NCBI RefSeq assembly: GCF_029589435.1
Contig: NZ_JARRAG010000002.1
Span: 2,046,001 to 2,110,000, forward strand
DNA from: Paludisphaera mucosa
GTDB taxonomy: Bacteria; Planctomycetota; Planctomycetia; Isosphaerales; Isosphaeraceae
Reading direction: 5' to 3'
Length of the DNA: 64,000 bases
Both the position numbers and the translations under genes were made by a program. Positions 8,405 through 18,257 of this stretch are shown in pieces. Position 1 is the stretch's first letter. The number at the start of each line of letters is the position of its first letter. The notes under the pieces are model-generated. The model searched no databases. It was given only the letters and a program-made list of their open reading frames with translations, and had not been told where the DNA came from.

Positions 8405-9541
8405 TCAGGACGCTTTCCTGCGGGTCGAGGCGAGCGCCAGCAGGCCGTAGGCGGTGACGAGGTTGGCGTCGCCTTCCATGAAGCCGTCGTTCGGGTTGAC
8501 CCACTCGCCGTTCGCGCCCTGTCGCTTGGCCAGGGCGGCGATCAGGTCGGCCCGCCAGTCGTGCTCGACGCCCGCGGCGTCCTGGAACTTGTCCGAGCCC
8601 AGCAGGGCCAGGGTCTTGCCGAAGACCTGGTAGTAGTAATACAGCCCGCGCTGGCCGAGGCCGGGGTTCTCGTCGACGGTGTAGTGCTTCTTGAGGTATT
8701 CGAGGGCCGCCTTGGCGCGAGGGTCGTCGAGCGTGAGGCCGGCGTAGATGAGGCTCTTGAGGCCGGCGTAGGTCATCGAGGCGTACGAGCGCAGGCCGCC
8801 GTTCTCCTCCGGGGGGGCCATGCTCGTGCCGCCGTTGGCCGGGGTGTAGATGAAGCCGCCGTCGTTGACCTTTTTCGCCCACGGCTGGTCGTTGAACTCG
8901 GAGTCGAGGTTCTGGCAGCGCGAGATGAAGACCACCGCGCGCTGGTAGGCCGGGTCGCTGGACGGGACGCCCGAGTCGCGCAGGGCTTCGAGCATGAACG
9001 TGGTATTCGAGAGGTCGGGCCGGTTGCTGCGGCCGCCGTAGCCGGAGCCGCCGTAGAACGGGTCGGACGGGGTCTTCCCCTCCTTCTCGTCCCACTGCTT
9101 GTCCTTGAGGAACGCCTGAGAGCCGCGGACGAGGGCGTCGTAGCGGCCGTCGGTGTTGGCGTGGTGGAAGGCCATCAGGGCCACGGCCGTCGCGTAGTTG
9201 GCGTGAGCGGCGTCGGGGAGCCCCCCTTCGGGCTTCACGAACGTCTCCAGGTAGGCCAGCGCCTTGACGACCGCCGGGTCGGAGGGCCCCGCAAGGCCTG
9301 ACCGCAGGAGGGCCGTCACCGCCAGCGCCGTGACCCCGGGCTCCTTGCGGTCGGCCGACCAGACGCCGTCCGCGTCCTGCCGCGAGCGGAGGAAGCGGAC
9401 CGCCTTCGCCGTTAGGGCGTCGGCCGTCGTGGGCGTCGCCTCTTGCGCGACGGACCGACCGGACAGCGGGCCGGAAACGGCCGCCATGGCCAACGCGCCG
9501 GCCGAATTCTCGAGGAACGAACGACGGGTGCTGACGCTCAT
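8405..9541 (-). CDS. Tat-exported prenyltransferase/squalene-oxidase repeat protein
   Basis: A 378-residue protein with a twin-arginine signal (MSVSTRRSFLENSAG, then a hydrophobic AMAAVSG stretch). The mature part is an alpha/alpha toroid of repeats: DADGVWSADR, PDAAHANYATAVALMAF, GGSGYGGRSNRPDLSNTTFMLEAL and GLRSYASMTYAGLKSLIY are typical QW-like/terpenoid-cyclase units. I see no DXDD or DCTAE cyclase motif, so a catalytic cyclase role is unlikely; in planctomycetes such proteins are secreted and of unknown function. I chose the ATG at 9541 because the 41 residues upstream are not a signal peptide. Likely co-transcribed with the downstream lipase-like gene. Confidence 0.78.
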   Translation of the reverse strand: MSVSTRRSFLENSAGALAMAAVSGPLSGRSVAQEATPTTADALTAKAVRFLRSRQDADGVWSADRKEPGVTALAVTALLRSGLAGPSDPAVVKALAYLETFVKPEGGLPDAAHANYATAVALMAFHHANTDGRYDALVRGSQAFLKDKQWDEKEGKTPSDPFYGGSGYGGRSNRPDLSNTTFMLEALRDSGVPSSDPAYQRAVVFISRCQNLDSEFNDQPWAKKVNDGGFIYTPANGGTSMAPPEENGGLRSYASMTYAGLKSLIYAGLTLDDPRAKAALEYLKKHYTVDENPGLGQRGLYYYYQVFGKTLALLGSDKFQDAAGVEHDWRADLIAALAKRQGANGEWVNPNDGFMEGDANLVTAYGLLALASTRRKAS

Positions 9542-9893
9542 GGGATGCTCTCGTTTCACCGTGGCTGGGGTCGATGCGTCGCGGACGGCTTCTTGATTCG
9601 ATCGCGCGAGGCGACGCCGCGCCAAGGGATCGGTCTGAAGGGTCGTCGAACGCGGTCCTGCCAAGCACGTGGGATGCCTGAAGACGTCGCTCGACCCAAC
9701 GCCTTGGTTTGCAAGTCTTTAATCCGATCGCGTGTTTTGCGGGGGAACGACGACGGGCGGTTCTTTCGCCGTCTCGCGGCCGATTTTCCGCCATTTGCGT
9801 CGCCCGCCGTCCCAGGACGACGAACTTGCAGTATGGAATGGCGGCGAACAAACAAGGCGACGCAGGGTCGCAGGAGAACGGCGGCTCGCCCGC
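9542..9893. other. Intergenic region upstream of the Tat-exported protein
   Basis: A 352-bp gap between two minus-strand genes. It should carry the promoter of the gene starting at 9541. There is an AT-richer patch near 9705-9740, but I cannot pick a reliable -35/-10 pair and see no gene. Confidence 0.35.
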
Positions 9894-11246
9894 TCAGGGA
9901 GCGATTCGCAGTCGCTCTCGGAGTCGGGCGAGCCGCATTTTTCGAGCGTCGTCCATGCCGGGCGTCGGGGTCAGGAGCTGGGCGTCGCCCGTCTTGCAGG
10001 CCTGGCACAAGACGGCGATCAGGTCGGGATCGTCGGCCAGGAGGTCGCGGACCGAGAGGGCCGACGCCGCGTCCGGAATCGCCACCCGTCCGAGGAGCCG
10101 GCGCTGGGCGTCGCGGTCGAGGTCCAGGCTCCTCGCGGTCATCGTAAATCCGCCCGGATAGAGACGCCCGGCGTCGAACCTCCAGGAGACGCGGCCGGTC
10201 GCGTCGACCTCGCCGTTGGTGTCCGCCCTCACGAACTCGCCGGGGAGCCGAACCCCGAACGCGAACCGGGGCGCGGGGGGCTGGAGCAACGGCGGATAGG
10301 CGTAGAAGCCGGTCATTTGCACCAGCAGCGGGGCGAGCCTCGACTCGTAATCCGCCTTGCGTTCGGCGGCGTACTTCGACCACGCCTCGGAGATCGCCGG
10401 ATCCGTCGTGCTGGAGAGGATCGTCTCGATCTCCTCAGCCCGGGGCGGCCTACCGTCTTTGCGGAAGGTGGCGGCGATGCGTCCGGCCAGGTGCTCACGA
10501 ATCCGGCGCGTCCCTTCCTCGACGGAGACGACGGCCCCGCCCGCGTCGTGGAGGCCGACCCCCGCCCGTTCGATAGCCGCGACGAAGCCTGCGTTGAAGA
10601 CCTGCGAAGATTTGGCCGCGTCGCCGACGGCCGCGGCGTCGTACCAGACGTCGAGGAGGTCGCGGAGTAAGGCCGGGCCGCGTCGGTTCAGCTCGTCGAC
10701 GGCGGCGTCGACGTCGAAATCCCGCCCGTAGATCCGGCTGAAGCCGTCGGCGAGGATCGGCAGGGCGGCCTCGGCGAACGCGTCGCGAGCCCGCACGAAG
10801 CCCTCGCGGGTCACGCCGTTCGTGAGCGACTCGCTCCACCGATGCTCGACGAACAGGCCGTAATCCGTGCGGTCGTATTTGTGAACCAATTCGCCGGCGC
10901 CGAATTCGGGATGCCCCTCGATCGACTTGCGGAGGTGGGAGGGGATCGCCGCCGGGGTGGCGAAGACGCCCTGGGCGTGGAAATACGCCCGGTCGCTTGA
11001 TGCCGAGGCCTGCTCGGCGAACGCCGGCGGGATCGGCACGTCGGCCACGACGGCCCAACGCGCGTCCCAGGCCGGGGTGAGGGCCTCGGCGGGGAGCAGC
11101 TGTTCCTTGGGCTGCCAGATCGACCGATCGCACGAGCCGTCGGGCCGGATCGTGGTCTCGACCTGGAGGAGCGCGGGCGAGCCGCAGCCGGCGACTCCGA
11201 GCGCGAAGATTGCGACGAGAGACCGTGAGATCGCCGAACGAGGCAT
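9894..11246 (-). CDS. Lipoprotein of unknown function
   Basis: A 450-residue predicted lipoprotein: the first 20 residues are a hydrophobic signal ending in the lipobox VAGC (Cys21). AAGGAG lies seven bases before the ATG. The mature protein begins VETTIRPDGSCDRSIWQPKEQLLP, a style seen in other planctomycete lipoproteins that describe a transposed matrix of conserved Trp/Tyr positions, but I recognise no domain. It ends in a basic leucine-rich segment (ARKMRLARLRERLRIAP). It is divergent from treZ, with 205 bp between the two starts. Confidence 0.7.
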   Translation of the reverse strand: MPRSAISRSLVAIFALGVAGCGSPALLQVETTIRPDGSCDRSIWQPKEQLLPAEALTPAWDARWAVVADVPIPPAFAEQASASSDRAYFHAQGVFATPAAIPSHLRKSIEGHPEFGAGELVHKYDRTDYGLFVEHRWSESLTNGVTREGFVRARDAFAEAALPILADGFSRIYGRDFDVDAAVDELNRRGPALLRDLLDVWYDAAAVGDAAKSSQVFNAGFVAAIERAGVGLHDAGGAVVSVEEGTRRIREHLAGRIAATFRKDGRPPRAEEIETILSSTTDPAISEAWSKYAAERKADYESRLAPLLVQMTGFYAYPPLLQPPAPRFAFGVRLPGEFVRADTNGEVDATGRVSWRFDAGRLYPGGFTMTARSLDLDRDAQRRLLGRVAIPDAASALSVRDLLADDPDLIAVLCQACKTGDAQLLTPTPGMDDARKMRLARLRERLRIAP

Positions 11247-11451
11247 CGTCGGCTCCTTTCACGAGACGTGTGAGTATGAGGCGATCGGACGACCCGATCG
11301 TCGTCTTCGGCCTCGCCGGGGTCAACGGAAATCGAGGAATGGGAGTTGCGAGTCAGATCGACGCGGTGGGCGAGTCGCCAAACTTTTCATGAGAGCCGGT
11401 CACGACCAAGGAGCCGAGGCGCGACGACGGCGCGGGCCTCGGGACGATGCC

Positions 11452-13428
11452 ATGAGCGAGATGAACGAGGCGAGCACCGAAGGGATTTCCGCGAGGCGTC
11501 GGCTGCCGGTCGGCGCCGAGGTCCACGACGGCGGGGTCCATTTCCGCGTCTGGGCGGCGAAGCGGGGGGCGGTCGAGGTGATCGTGGAAGGGCCCGACGC
11601 CCGGCGGATCGCCCTGGAGCCCGAGGCCGACGGCTACTTCTCCGGGTTCGCGACCGGGCTCGGCGCGGGGACGCGGTACCGCTACCGGCTCGACGGCGAG
11701 GGCCCCTTCCCCGATCCGGTCTCGCGGTCCCAGCCCGACGGGGTCCACGGACCCTCGGAGGTCGTCGATCCGTCGAGGTTCGCCTGGACAGACGCCCGCT
11801 GGATGGGCGTCGAGCTGCGCGGGCAGGTGCTCTACGAGTTGCACCTCGGCACCTTCACGGCCGAGGGGACCTGGGACGCGGCCGTCGAACGGCTCCCTCG
11901 GCTGGTCGAGCTGGGCGTGACGACCGTCGAGTTGATGCCGGTCGCCGAGTTCGCCGGCGAGTTCGGCTGGGGCTACGACGGCGTCGACCTGTTCGCGCCT
12001 CATCACCCCTACGGCACGCCCGACGCCATGCGACGATTCGTGGACCGCGCCCATGCGCTGGGGCTGGGCGTGATCCTGGACGTCGTCTACAACCACTTCG
12101 GCCCCGACGGCACGTATCACACGACCTTCTCGGAGGATTACCTGCACCACGAGCGGGCCAGCGGCTGGGGCGCCTCGATCAACTTCGACTCCGCGCCCAC
12201 GCGCGAGTTCTTCATCGCCAACGCCGGCTACTGGATCGACGAGTTCCACCTGGACGGCCTGCGGCTCGACGCCACGCAGGCGATCCACGACGACTCGAAA
12301 GACCACGTCATCGCCGCCATGACCCGACGCGCCCGCGAGGCGGCCGGCTCGCGCAGCATCCTGATCTACGCCGAGAACGAGGCGCAGGACGTCCGCATGA
12401 TCCGTCCCCAGGCCGACGGCGGCCACGGCCTCGACGGCCTCTGGAACGACGACTTCCACCACGCGGCGAAGGTCGCGGCGACCGGACGCGCCGAGGCCTA
12501 CTACGGCGACTACCAGGGGACGCCCCAGGAGCTGATCTCGGCGGTGAAGTGGAACTTCCTGTTCCAGGGACAGGTCGTCAAGTGGCAGCAGAAACGCCGG
12601 GGGACCTACGCCCTGGACGTTGAGGCCCCACGCTTCGTCACCTACCTGGAGAACCACGACCAGGTCGCCAACTCGGCGAAGGGGAGCCGCCTCAAGACGA
12701 TCACGAGCCCGGGACGCTACCGCGCGCTGACGGCCCTATGGTTGCTTTCGCCCCAGACCCCCATGCTCTTCCAGGGGCAGGAGCTTGGCAGCGAACGCCC
12801 CTTCCTCTACTTCAGCGACCACCACGACGAGCTGGCGGCCGCCGTCTGCAAGGGGCGCCTGGATGAGCTTTCCGGGTTCCGCAGCACGACCCTGCCCGAG
12901 CTTCGCGAGGCCCTGGCCGACCCCGGCGCCCGGTCCACGTTTTCGGCCTGCAAGCTGGAGGAGCCGGGCGATCATCGCGAGGTTTCGGAGTTCCGCCTGA
13001 TCCGGGACCTCCTGAAACTCCGTCGCGAGGATCCGATCTTCCGGGCCCAGGACGCGCTCAAGGTGCAGGGCGCGGTGATCGGTCCCGAGGCGTTCGTGCT
13101 TCGCTTCTTCGCAGAGGCGTACGACAGTCGGCTGATTCTGGTGAACCTCGGCCGCGACCTGTACCCGACGGCGAACACCGAGCCCTTGCTGGCGCCGCCG
13201 CCGGGCATGGACTGGTCGCTGCTCTGGTTCAGCGAGCATCCCCGATACGGCGGCTCGGGGATCCCCCCGATCGAGCCCGAGCAGCCGTGGCGCGCGTCCG
13301 GACATTCGGCCGTCGTGCTGACGCCGAGGCCGGCGGCCGACCGCCCCGAGATCGCCGAGATGGGGTCGACCCTGGTCGAGGATTACGACATCCACCCTGC
13401 GCTCCGCGAGCGGCGCAAGCCGTCTTGA
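11452..13428 (+). CDS. treZ: Malto-oligosyltrehalose trehalohydrolase
   Basis: TreZ cleaves trehalose from the end of maltooligosyl-trehalose made by TreY. The 658-residue protein starts with a carbohydrate-binding E-set domain (VHFRVWAAKRGAVEVIVEG, about 29-47), followed by the GH13 barrel: [10 protein letters not shown] (about 208-217), nucleophile D273 in GLRLDATQAI, acid E308 in IYAENEAQ and D403 in ENHDQVAN. WGYDGVDLFAPHHPYGTP is typical of TreZ and branching enzymes; the HLDGLRLDATQAIHDDS wording favours TreZ. The partners treY and glgX are 1.6 kb and 4.8 kb away on the other strand. The frame is open far upstream, but the E-set domain begins just after 11452. Its stop is six bases from the stop of the convergent sulfatase gene. 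Confidence 0.9.
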   Translation: MSEMNEASTEGISARRRLPVGAEVHDGGVHFRVWAAKRGAVEVIVEGPDARRIALEPEADGYFSGFATGLGAGTRYRYRLDGEGPFPDPVSRSQPDGVHGPSEVVDPSRFAWTDARWMGVELRGQVLYELHLGTFTAEGTWDAAVERLPRLVELGVTTVELMPVAEFAGEFGWGYDGVDLFAPHHPYGTPDAMRRFVDRAHALGLGVILDVVYNHFGPDGTYHTTFSEDYLHHERASGWGASINFDSAPTREFFIANAGYWIDEFHLDGLRLDATQAIHDDSKDHVIAAMTRRAREAAGSRSILIYAENEAQDVRMIRPQADGGHGLDGLWNDDFHHAAKVAATGRAEAYYGDYQGTPQELISAVKWNFLFQGQVVKWQQKRRGTYALDVEAPRFVTYLENHDQVANSAKGSRLKTITSPGRYRALTALWLLSPQTPMLFQGQELGSERPFLYFSDHHDELAAAVCKGRLDELSGFRSTTLPELREALADPGARSTFSACKLEEPGDHREVSEFRLIRDLLKLRREDPIFRAQDALKVQGAVIGPEAFVLRFFAEAYDSRLILVNLGRDLYPTANTEPLLAPPPGMDWSLLWFSEHPRYGGSGIPPIEPEQPWRASGHSAVVLTPRPAADRPEIAEMGSTLVEDYDIHPALRERRKPS

Positions 13429-13434
13429 TCACGT

Positions 13435-15006
13435 TCACGACCGCGGCGAGGGCTTCGAGAGGGGGGCGTCGCCGAAGGCCTCGCGAGGCGGCTTCGCGGG
13501 GACTTTCAGCTCCTTGCGAAGCCGCTCCAGCTCGCGCTTCAGCTCGGCGACGATCGGGGCGTTCGTCGGCTCGTCGTAGACGTTCTTCAGTTCGCGCGGG
13601 TCTTCGCGGAGGTCGAACAGCTCCCAGGCGTCGAGGTCCGGCCCGTCGAAACGGACGAGCTTGTAGCGATCGGTCACCACGCCGTGATGGGGGCGGACGT
13701 GGTGCGGAGCCGGGTACTCGAAGTACTCGTAGTAGAAGCTCCGGCGCCAATCCGCTGGGGCCGCGTCGCGGAGGATCGGGACGAGGCTCCGGCCCTGGAT
13801 CTCGGGCGGGATCGCGATCCCGGCGGCCTCCAGGAACGTGGGGGCGAAGTCGACGTTGGAGACGATCCGGCCCTCGACCCGCCCCGGTTTCGCGACGCCC
13901 GGCCAGCGGACGAGCAGCGGCGTCCTGAGCGACTCCTCGAAGATCCAGCGCTTGTCGAACCAGCCGTGCTCGCCGAGGTAGAACCCCTGGTCGGACGCAT
14001 AAACCACGATCGTATTCTCGGCCAGCCCTTCCTGGTCCAGGTGTTCGAGGATCCGCCCGACGTTCTCGTCGACCGCCTTGATGCACCCGAGATAGTCGTG
14101 CATGTAGCGGTTGTACTTCCAGCGGACCAGGTCGGCCCCCTGGAGGCCGGCCTTCAGGAGCGCGTCGTTGCGGGGTTTGTAATAGGCGTCCCACGCCTGC
14201 CGCTGCTCGGGAGAGAACCGCTCGTTGAAGCCGCCCATCTTGACGTCGTTCGGCGTCATCGTGCGGGCGATGGTCATGTCCTGGTCGCGCTCGGCGAGCG
14301 AGCGGTTCGCGTAGTCGTCGAAAAGGGTCGGCGGCTCGGGGTAGGCGCGGTCGCCGTCATGGCCCAGGTGGCGGATCGCCGGCGACCAGGGGCGGTGCGG
14401 GGCCTTGTGCTGGGACATGAGCAGGAAAGGCTTCGACCTGTCTCGCTTCTTGAGCCAGTCGAGCGAGAGGTCGGTGATGACGTCGGTGACGTATCCCGAA
14501 CGCCGGGAACGTACGCCCATCTCGATCATGTCCGGGTCGTAGTAGATCCCCTGCCCCGGCAGGATGCTCCAGTAGTCGAACCCGGTCGGGGCCGAGACCA
14601 AATGCCACTTGCCCACGACCGCCGTCTGGTAGCCGGCCTGCTGGAGGAGCTTGGGGAACGTCGCCTGGGCGCCGTCGAACCGGCTGTTCGTGTTGTTGTA
14701 GAAGCCGTTGAGGTGGCTGTACTTTCCGGTCAGAACGGTGGCCCGGCTGGGCCCGCAGATCGAGTTGGGGACGAGGCAGCGGTCGAAGCGGACGCCCTCG
14801 CGCGCGATCCGGTCGAGGTTGGGCGTCTCCAGCAGTTTCCGCGGATCCTGATAGGCCCCGACGGCCTGATAGGCGTGATCGTCGGAGAAGAGGAAGACGA
14901 TGTTGGGTCGCCGCGGAGCGTCCTGAGCGGCGGCGGTCGCCACGGACGCGGAGACGAACAACGCCGCTGCGGCGGCCCGAACCAGGAAGAAGGTTCGCTC
15001 AGTCAT
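13435..15006 (-). CDS. Secreted type I sulfatase
   Basis: A 523-residue formylglycine-dependent sulfatase. It has an N-terminal signal peptide (about residues 1-28, ending ATAAAQDA), the metal-binding NIVFLFSDDHAYQ start, and the CxPSR maturation motif CGPSRATVLTG with Cys84 as the residue to be converted to formylglycine. HLVSAPTGFDYW, SQHKAPHRPW and VVYASDQGFYLGEHGWFDKRW are further conserved sulfatase segments. Planctomycetes carry many of these to attack sulfated polysaccharides; the substrate is not predictable here. The ATG at 15006 is preferred because the signal peptide starts there. No formylglycine-generating enzyme gene is in the window. Confidence 0.93.
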   Translation of the reverse strand: MTERTFFLVRAAAAALFVSASVATAAAQDAPRRPNIVFLFSDDHAYQAVGAYQDPRKLLETPNLDRIAREGVRFDRCLVPNSICGPSRATVLTGKYSHLNGFYNNTNSRFDGAQATFPKLLQQAGYQTAVVGKWHLVSAPTGFDYWSILPGQGIYYDPDMIEMGVRSRRSGYVTDVITDLSLDWLKKRDRSKPFLLMSQHKAPHRPWSPAIRHLGHDGDRAYPEPPTLFDDYANRSLAERDQDMTIARTMTPNDVKMGGFNERFSPEQRQAWDAYYKPRNDALLKAGLQGADLVRWKYNRYMHDYLGCIKAVDENVGRILEHLDQEGLAENTIVVYASDQGFYLGEHGWFDKRWIFEESLRTPLLVRWPGVAKPGRVEGRIVSNVDFAPTFLEAAGIAIPPEIQGRSLVPILRDAAPADWRRSFYYEYFEYPAPHHVRPHHGVVTDRYKLVRFDGPDLDAWELFDLREDPRELKNVYDEPTNAPIVAELKRELERLRKELKVPAKPPREAFGDAPLSKPSPRS

Positions 15007-15074
15007 GTGCAGATTCTCGACGGACTTGGAGTCGGGGGCTGGGGCCAAGTCCGGCGATTATACGGGCGAGCGGG

Positions 15075-18000
15075 TCATTCCTCCATGAGGAGCGCGACGG
15101 GGAAGTCGGCGAAGAGGACGGCGGCCGGGATGGCGGTCGTCCCGTCGCGGTCGGAGGCGGTGACGATCGCGCCGGTGAAGACGTCGCGGTAGCGTACGCC
15201 CGGCTCGACGCCCGGCAGCCGGACGACGGTCTCGCCCCAGGCGGGCTCGCCGAGCGGCATCCGCCCTTCGAGCGGCAGGCGAGTCGTAAGTCGGGGGACC
15301 GCGACGATCGCGGACTCGCCGTCGAGGCGGCGATGGAAGGCGAAGATCGAGGTCTCGTACTTTCCGGCGGGCTGGAGCGGCGTGTATTCCCCCTCGGCGA
15401 ACAGGCGTGGCGAGCGTTTCCGCGCGTGCAGGGCCCGCCAGTGCAGGTAGAGCTTGGCCCGGCCGTCGAACGGCCCCTCGGCGAACTCGCGGGCGAGGGA
15501 CGACGCGTCTTCGCCGGCGGCCTCGGCCCGACGGATCAGGTCGTCGAGCATCGCCTCGCGGCGTTGGTAATCGACCGGCCTGCGATTGTCGGGGTCGACC
15601 AGGCTCAGGTCCCAGATCTCGGTCCCCTGGTAGGTGTCCGGAACTCCGGGGGCCGCGATCTTCAGGAGCGACTGCGACAGGCTGTTGATCCGCCCGTGGA
15701 AGGCGATACGCCTCTGAAAGGGGAGGAAATCCCTGAAGAACGCGGGGTTTTTGGAGCGGTCGAGGATGTCGACGAGGAACGCGTCGAGTGCCGCCTCGTA
15801 TTCCTCGTAGGGGTTTTGCCAGCTCGTGTGGACCTTCGCCTCGCGGGTCGCCTTGACCATGTAGGCGCGGATGCGGTCGCGGAAGGCGGCCAGGGCCTCG
15901 TCGTCCATCTCTTCGATCGGCCAGGCGCCGAGGAGGACCTGGTAGATGAGATACTCCTCATTGCGGCCGGGGGTCTCGGCGTCGTCGTGGAGCGCGCGGT
16001 GGTGGATCAGGTTAAGGTCGGTCCAGCTCACGAAGACGTCGAACCACTCATCGGGGATCTCCGAGAGGACGTCGATCCTAGCCCGGACGTCCTCGCTCCG
16101 CTTGGTGTCGTGGGTCGAGAGCGCCGAGAGGGCGTAGGGGTGCCGTTCGGCCCGGCGTGCGAACCACTTGTGGAGCGAGCCCGGCGGCGCGCCGAAGCGG
16201 TCGGGCTCGCCGCCGACCTCGTTGAGCGAGATCAGACGGTTGTAGATATAAAACGTCGTATCTTCGATGCCCTTTGCGGTGACCGGCGCGGTGACCTGCT
16301 GGAACTTGCCGGCGAAGTCGGCCTGCGACGGTTCGTCCGCGGGGAGGTCGACGGGCCGGGCGTTGCGGTCCAGGAGGGTGCGCGACAGGAAGTCGAAGAT
16401 CGCCGAGCTGAGCAGCGGATTGCGGCGCTTGGCCCGGCCCACGGCCCGGCCGACGAGCTGCCGATCCTCGGCCGAGACGTCTTCGGGCGTGATGTAGCTG
16501 CGGTAGACGGGGAAGGCCGCGATGACCTCGCGCAGCACCGTTCGCAGGGTGTTCCGGGTGAAGTCGCGCGCCCGGCGGTCGCGGTGGGCGATCCGTTCGA
16601 GCTGGTGCGACAGGACGTGCAGCTCGCTGGAGAGCGAGGCGTCCATGATGAGCTGCTTCTCCTCGATCACCCGGTCGCGATAGGGCGTCGGGTCGTCGAT
16701 CAGCTCCTCATACTGCCGCGCGAAGCTCGGCCCGCTCGAACCGTCGACGAACAGGCCGTTGATCCGGTTGAGGGCGTCGTAGCCCGAGGTGCCGTGCGTG
16801 GCCCACTCCTCGGGGAGCTTCTCGTCGAAGGCGAGGATCTTTTCGACCACGACGTAGAGCGAGGGTGGGCGGACGGCCCCCGGTGGCTCGGCGGCGAGGG
16901 TCCCGCAGATCCGGGGCTTGACCTCCGACCAGGGGATCGCCTCGGCCTGGGGGCCCTCGCGGTGCAGTCGGTGCGCGATCACGACGACGAGCGCCTCCTG
17001 CAGCCGCGCCAGGTAGGTCCGCGGGTCGAGGAGGCCGTCCGGGTGGTCGATCCGGAGCCCGGAGGCCGGCGTCCGCGCGAGGATGTCGAAGACCAGGCGG
17101 TGCGTCGCGCGGACGACCTCCTCGCGGTCGGCGCGGAGGGCGGCGAGGGCGTTGATGTCGAAGAATCGGCGGTAGTTGATCTCGTCGGCCGCGACCCGCC
17201 AGTAGGCCAGGCGGTAAGGCTGCGACTCCAGCAGGGCGTCGAGCGCGTCGAAGCTGCGAGGCTCGCCGGCCGTCCCTTGAAGGGCGGCCAGCGCGGCGTC
17301 GACGGCCTCGGCGATGGCGGCCTGCTCGGACAGGAGCGAGGCCAGACGCCGTTTGACGATCTCCTTCTCGCGGTTCCGCTCGGCGATCCGGGCCGGATCG
17401 GTCTCGGAATGGGGAGGGAGGTTGCGAGCGGCCGTCAGGATGCTCTGGAATTCCAGGACGCCGGGGTCGTCCGAGCCGAGCGTCGCGAGGATCGGCTCCA
17501 GGGCGGGCTCCAGGATCGCGGGGTAGCTCCGGGGGTCGAGCGGGAAGCGATGGTCGTGGTACTCGACCCGGAAGGCGCCGCCGTCGCGGCCGGGCTTCAG
17601 CTCGCCCCCCTCCAGGACGTCGCCGTAGAGTCCGCCCAGGAACGGCAGCAACACGCGGCCCCGATTCTCGGGCCTCGTCGGGGCCGACCAGTCGATGTCG
17701 AACGAGCCGGCGTAGACGGAGGCCTGGCCGTTCTCCAGCACGTCGTTCCACCAGGGGTTCTCGTTGCCGAGGATCCCCATGTGGTTGGGGACGACGTCGA
17801 GCAGGAGGCCCAGGTCGTGGTCGCGGAGGGCGGCGAGCATCGCCTCGTGGTCGGCCTCCTCGCCGATCTCGGGGTTGAGCTGGGAGTGGTCGGTGATGTC
17901 GTAGCCGTGGGTGCTGCCGGGAGCGGCCTTGAGGTAGGGCGACGTGTACAGGTCGGTGATCCCCAGCTTGGCGAGGTAGGGGACGATCGCGCGGGCGTCG

Positions 18001-18158
18001 TCGAACCGGAAGCCGGCGTGGAGCTGGACGCGGTAGGTGGCGGTCGGGACCACGCGGCGGCAGCCGATCTCCTCGAGCGTGGCGGCGAGCAGGGCCTCGG
18101 CGTGGGCGTCGAGCGCGGCCGGTTCGACCTCGGCCGGCTGGTGCGGCGTCGCTTCCAT
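15075..18158 (-). CDS. treY: Malto-oligosyltrehalose synthase
   Basis: TreY converts the reducing end of maltodextrins to an alpha,alpha-1,1 linkage, giving the TreZ substrate. At 1027 residues it is somewhat longer than the usual 700-950. The N-terminal TATYRVQLHAGFRFDDA segment, SPYLKAAPGSTHGYDITDH and LLLDVVPNHMGI are TreY signatures. Catalytic residues appear in GLRIDHPDGLLDP, VVEKILAFDEKLPEEW and STHDTKRSEDVRAR, and FRRELCQ-type insertions are absent. A 40-residue Ala/Glu-rich lead precedes the domain. It lies 99 bp downstream of glgX on the same strand, so the pair probably form an operon. Confidence 0.95.
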   Translation of the reverse strand: MEATPHQPAEVEPAALDAHAEALLAATLEEIGCRRVVPTATYRVQLHAGFRFDDARAIVPYLAKLGITDLYTSPYLKAAPGSTHGYDITDHSQLNPEIGEEADHEAMLAALRDHDLGLLLDVVPNHMGILGNENPWWNDVLENGQASVYAGSFDIDWSAPTRPENRGRVLLPFLGGLYGDVLEGGELKPGRDGGAFRVEYHDHRFPLDPRSYPAILEPALEPILATLGSDDPGVLEFQSILTAARNLPPHSETDPARIAERNREKEIVKRRLASLLSEQAAIAEAVDAALAALQGTAGEPRSFDALDALLESQPYRLAYWRVAADEINYRRFFDINALAALRADREEVVRATHRLVFDILARTPASGLRIDHPDGLLDPRTYLARLQEALVVVIAHRLHREGPQAEAIPWSEVKPRICGTLAAEPPGAVRPPSLYVVVEKILAFDEKLPEEWATHGTSGYDALNRINGLFVDGSSGPSFARQYEELIDDPTPYRDRVIEEKQLIMDASLSSELHVLSHQLERIAHRDRRARDFTRNTLRTVLREVIAAFPVYRSYITPEDVSAEDRQLVGRAVGRAKRRNPLLSSAIFDFLSRTLLDRNARPVDLPADEPSQADFAGKFQQVTAPVTAKGIEDTTFYIYNRLISLNEVGGEPDRFGAPPGSLHKWFARRAERHPYALSALSTHDTKRSEDVRARIDVLSEIPDEWFDVFVSWTDLNLIHHRALHDDAETPGRNEEYLIYQVLLGAWPIEEMDDEALAAFRDRIRAYMVKATREAKVHTSWQNPYEEYEAALDAFLVDILDRSKNPAFFRDFLPFQRRIAFHGRINSLSQSLLKIAAPGVPDTYQGTEIWDLSLVDPDNRRPVDYQRREAMLDDLIRRAEAAGEDASSLAREFAEGPFDGRAKLYLHWRALHARKRSPRLFAEGEYTPLQPAGKYETSIFAFHRRLDGESAIVAVPRLTTRLPLEGRMPLGEPAWGETVVRLPGVEPGVRYRDVFTGAIVTASDRDGTTAIPAAVLFADFPVALLMEE

Positions 18159-18257
18159 GGGAGGGTCTCCGTGTCTGGGGGCGGCCGGGAAAGCGGAAGG
18201 GCGGGCCCCGAGACCCGCCCCCCCATCCTCGTTCCTGTGCGAAGCGTACGGACGTCG

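Noticed and set aside
8405-9541. Squalene-hopene cyclase
   Set aside because: The repeats fit the fold, but the protein is short, Tat-exported and shows no DXDD motif.
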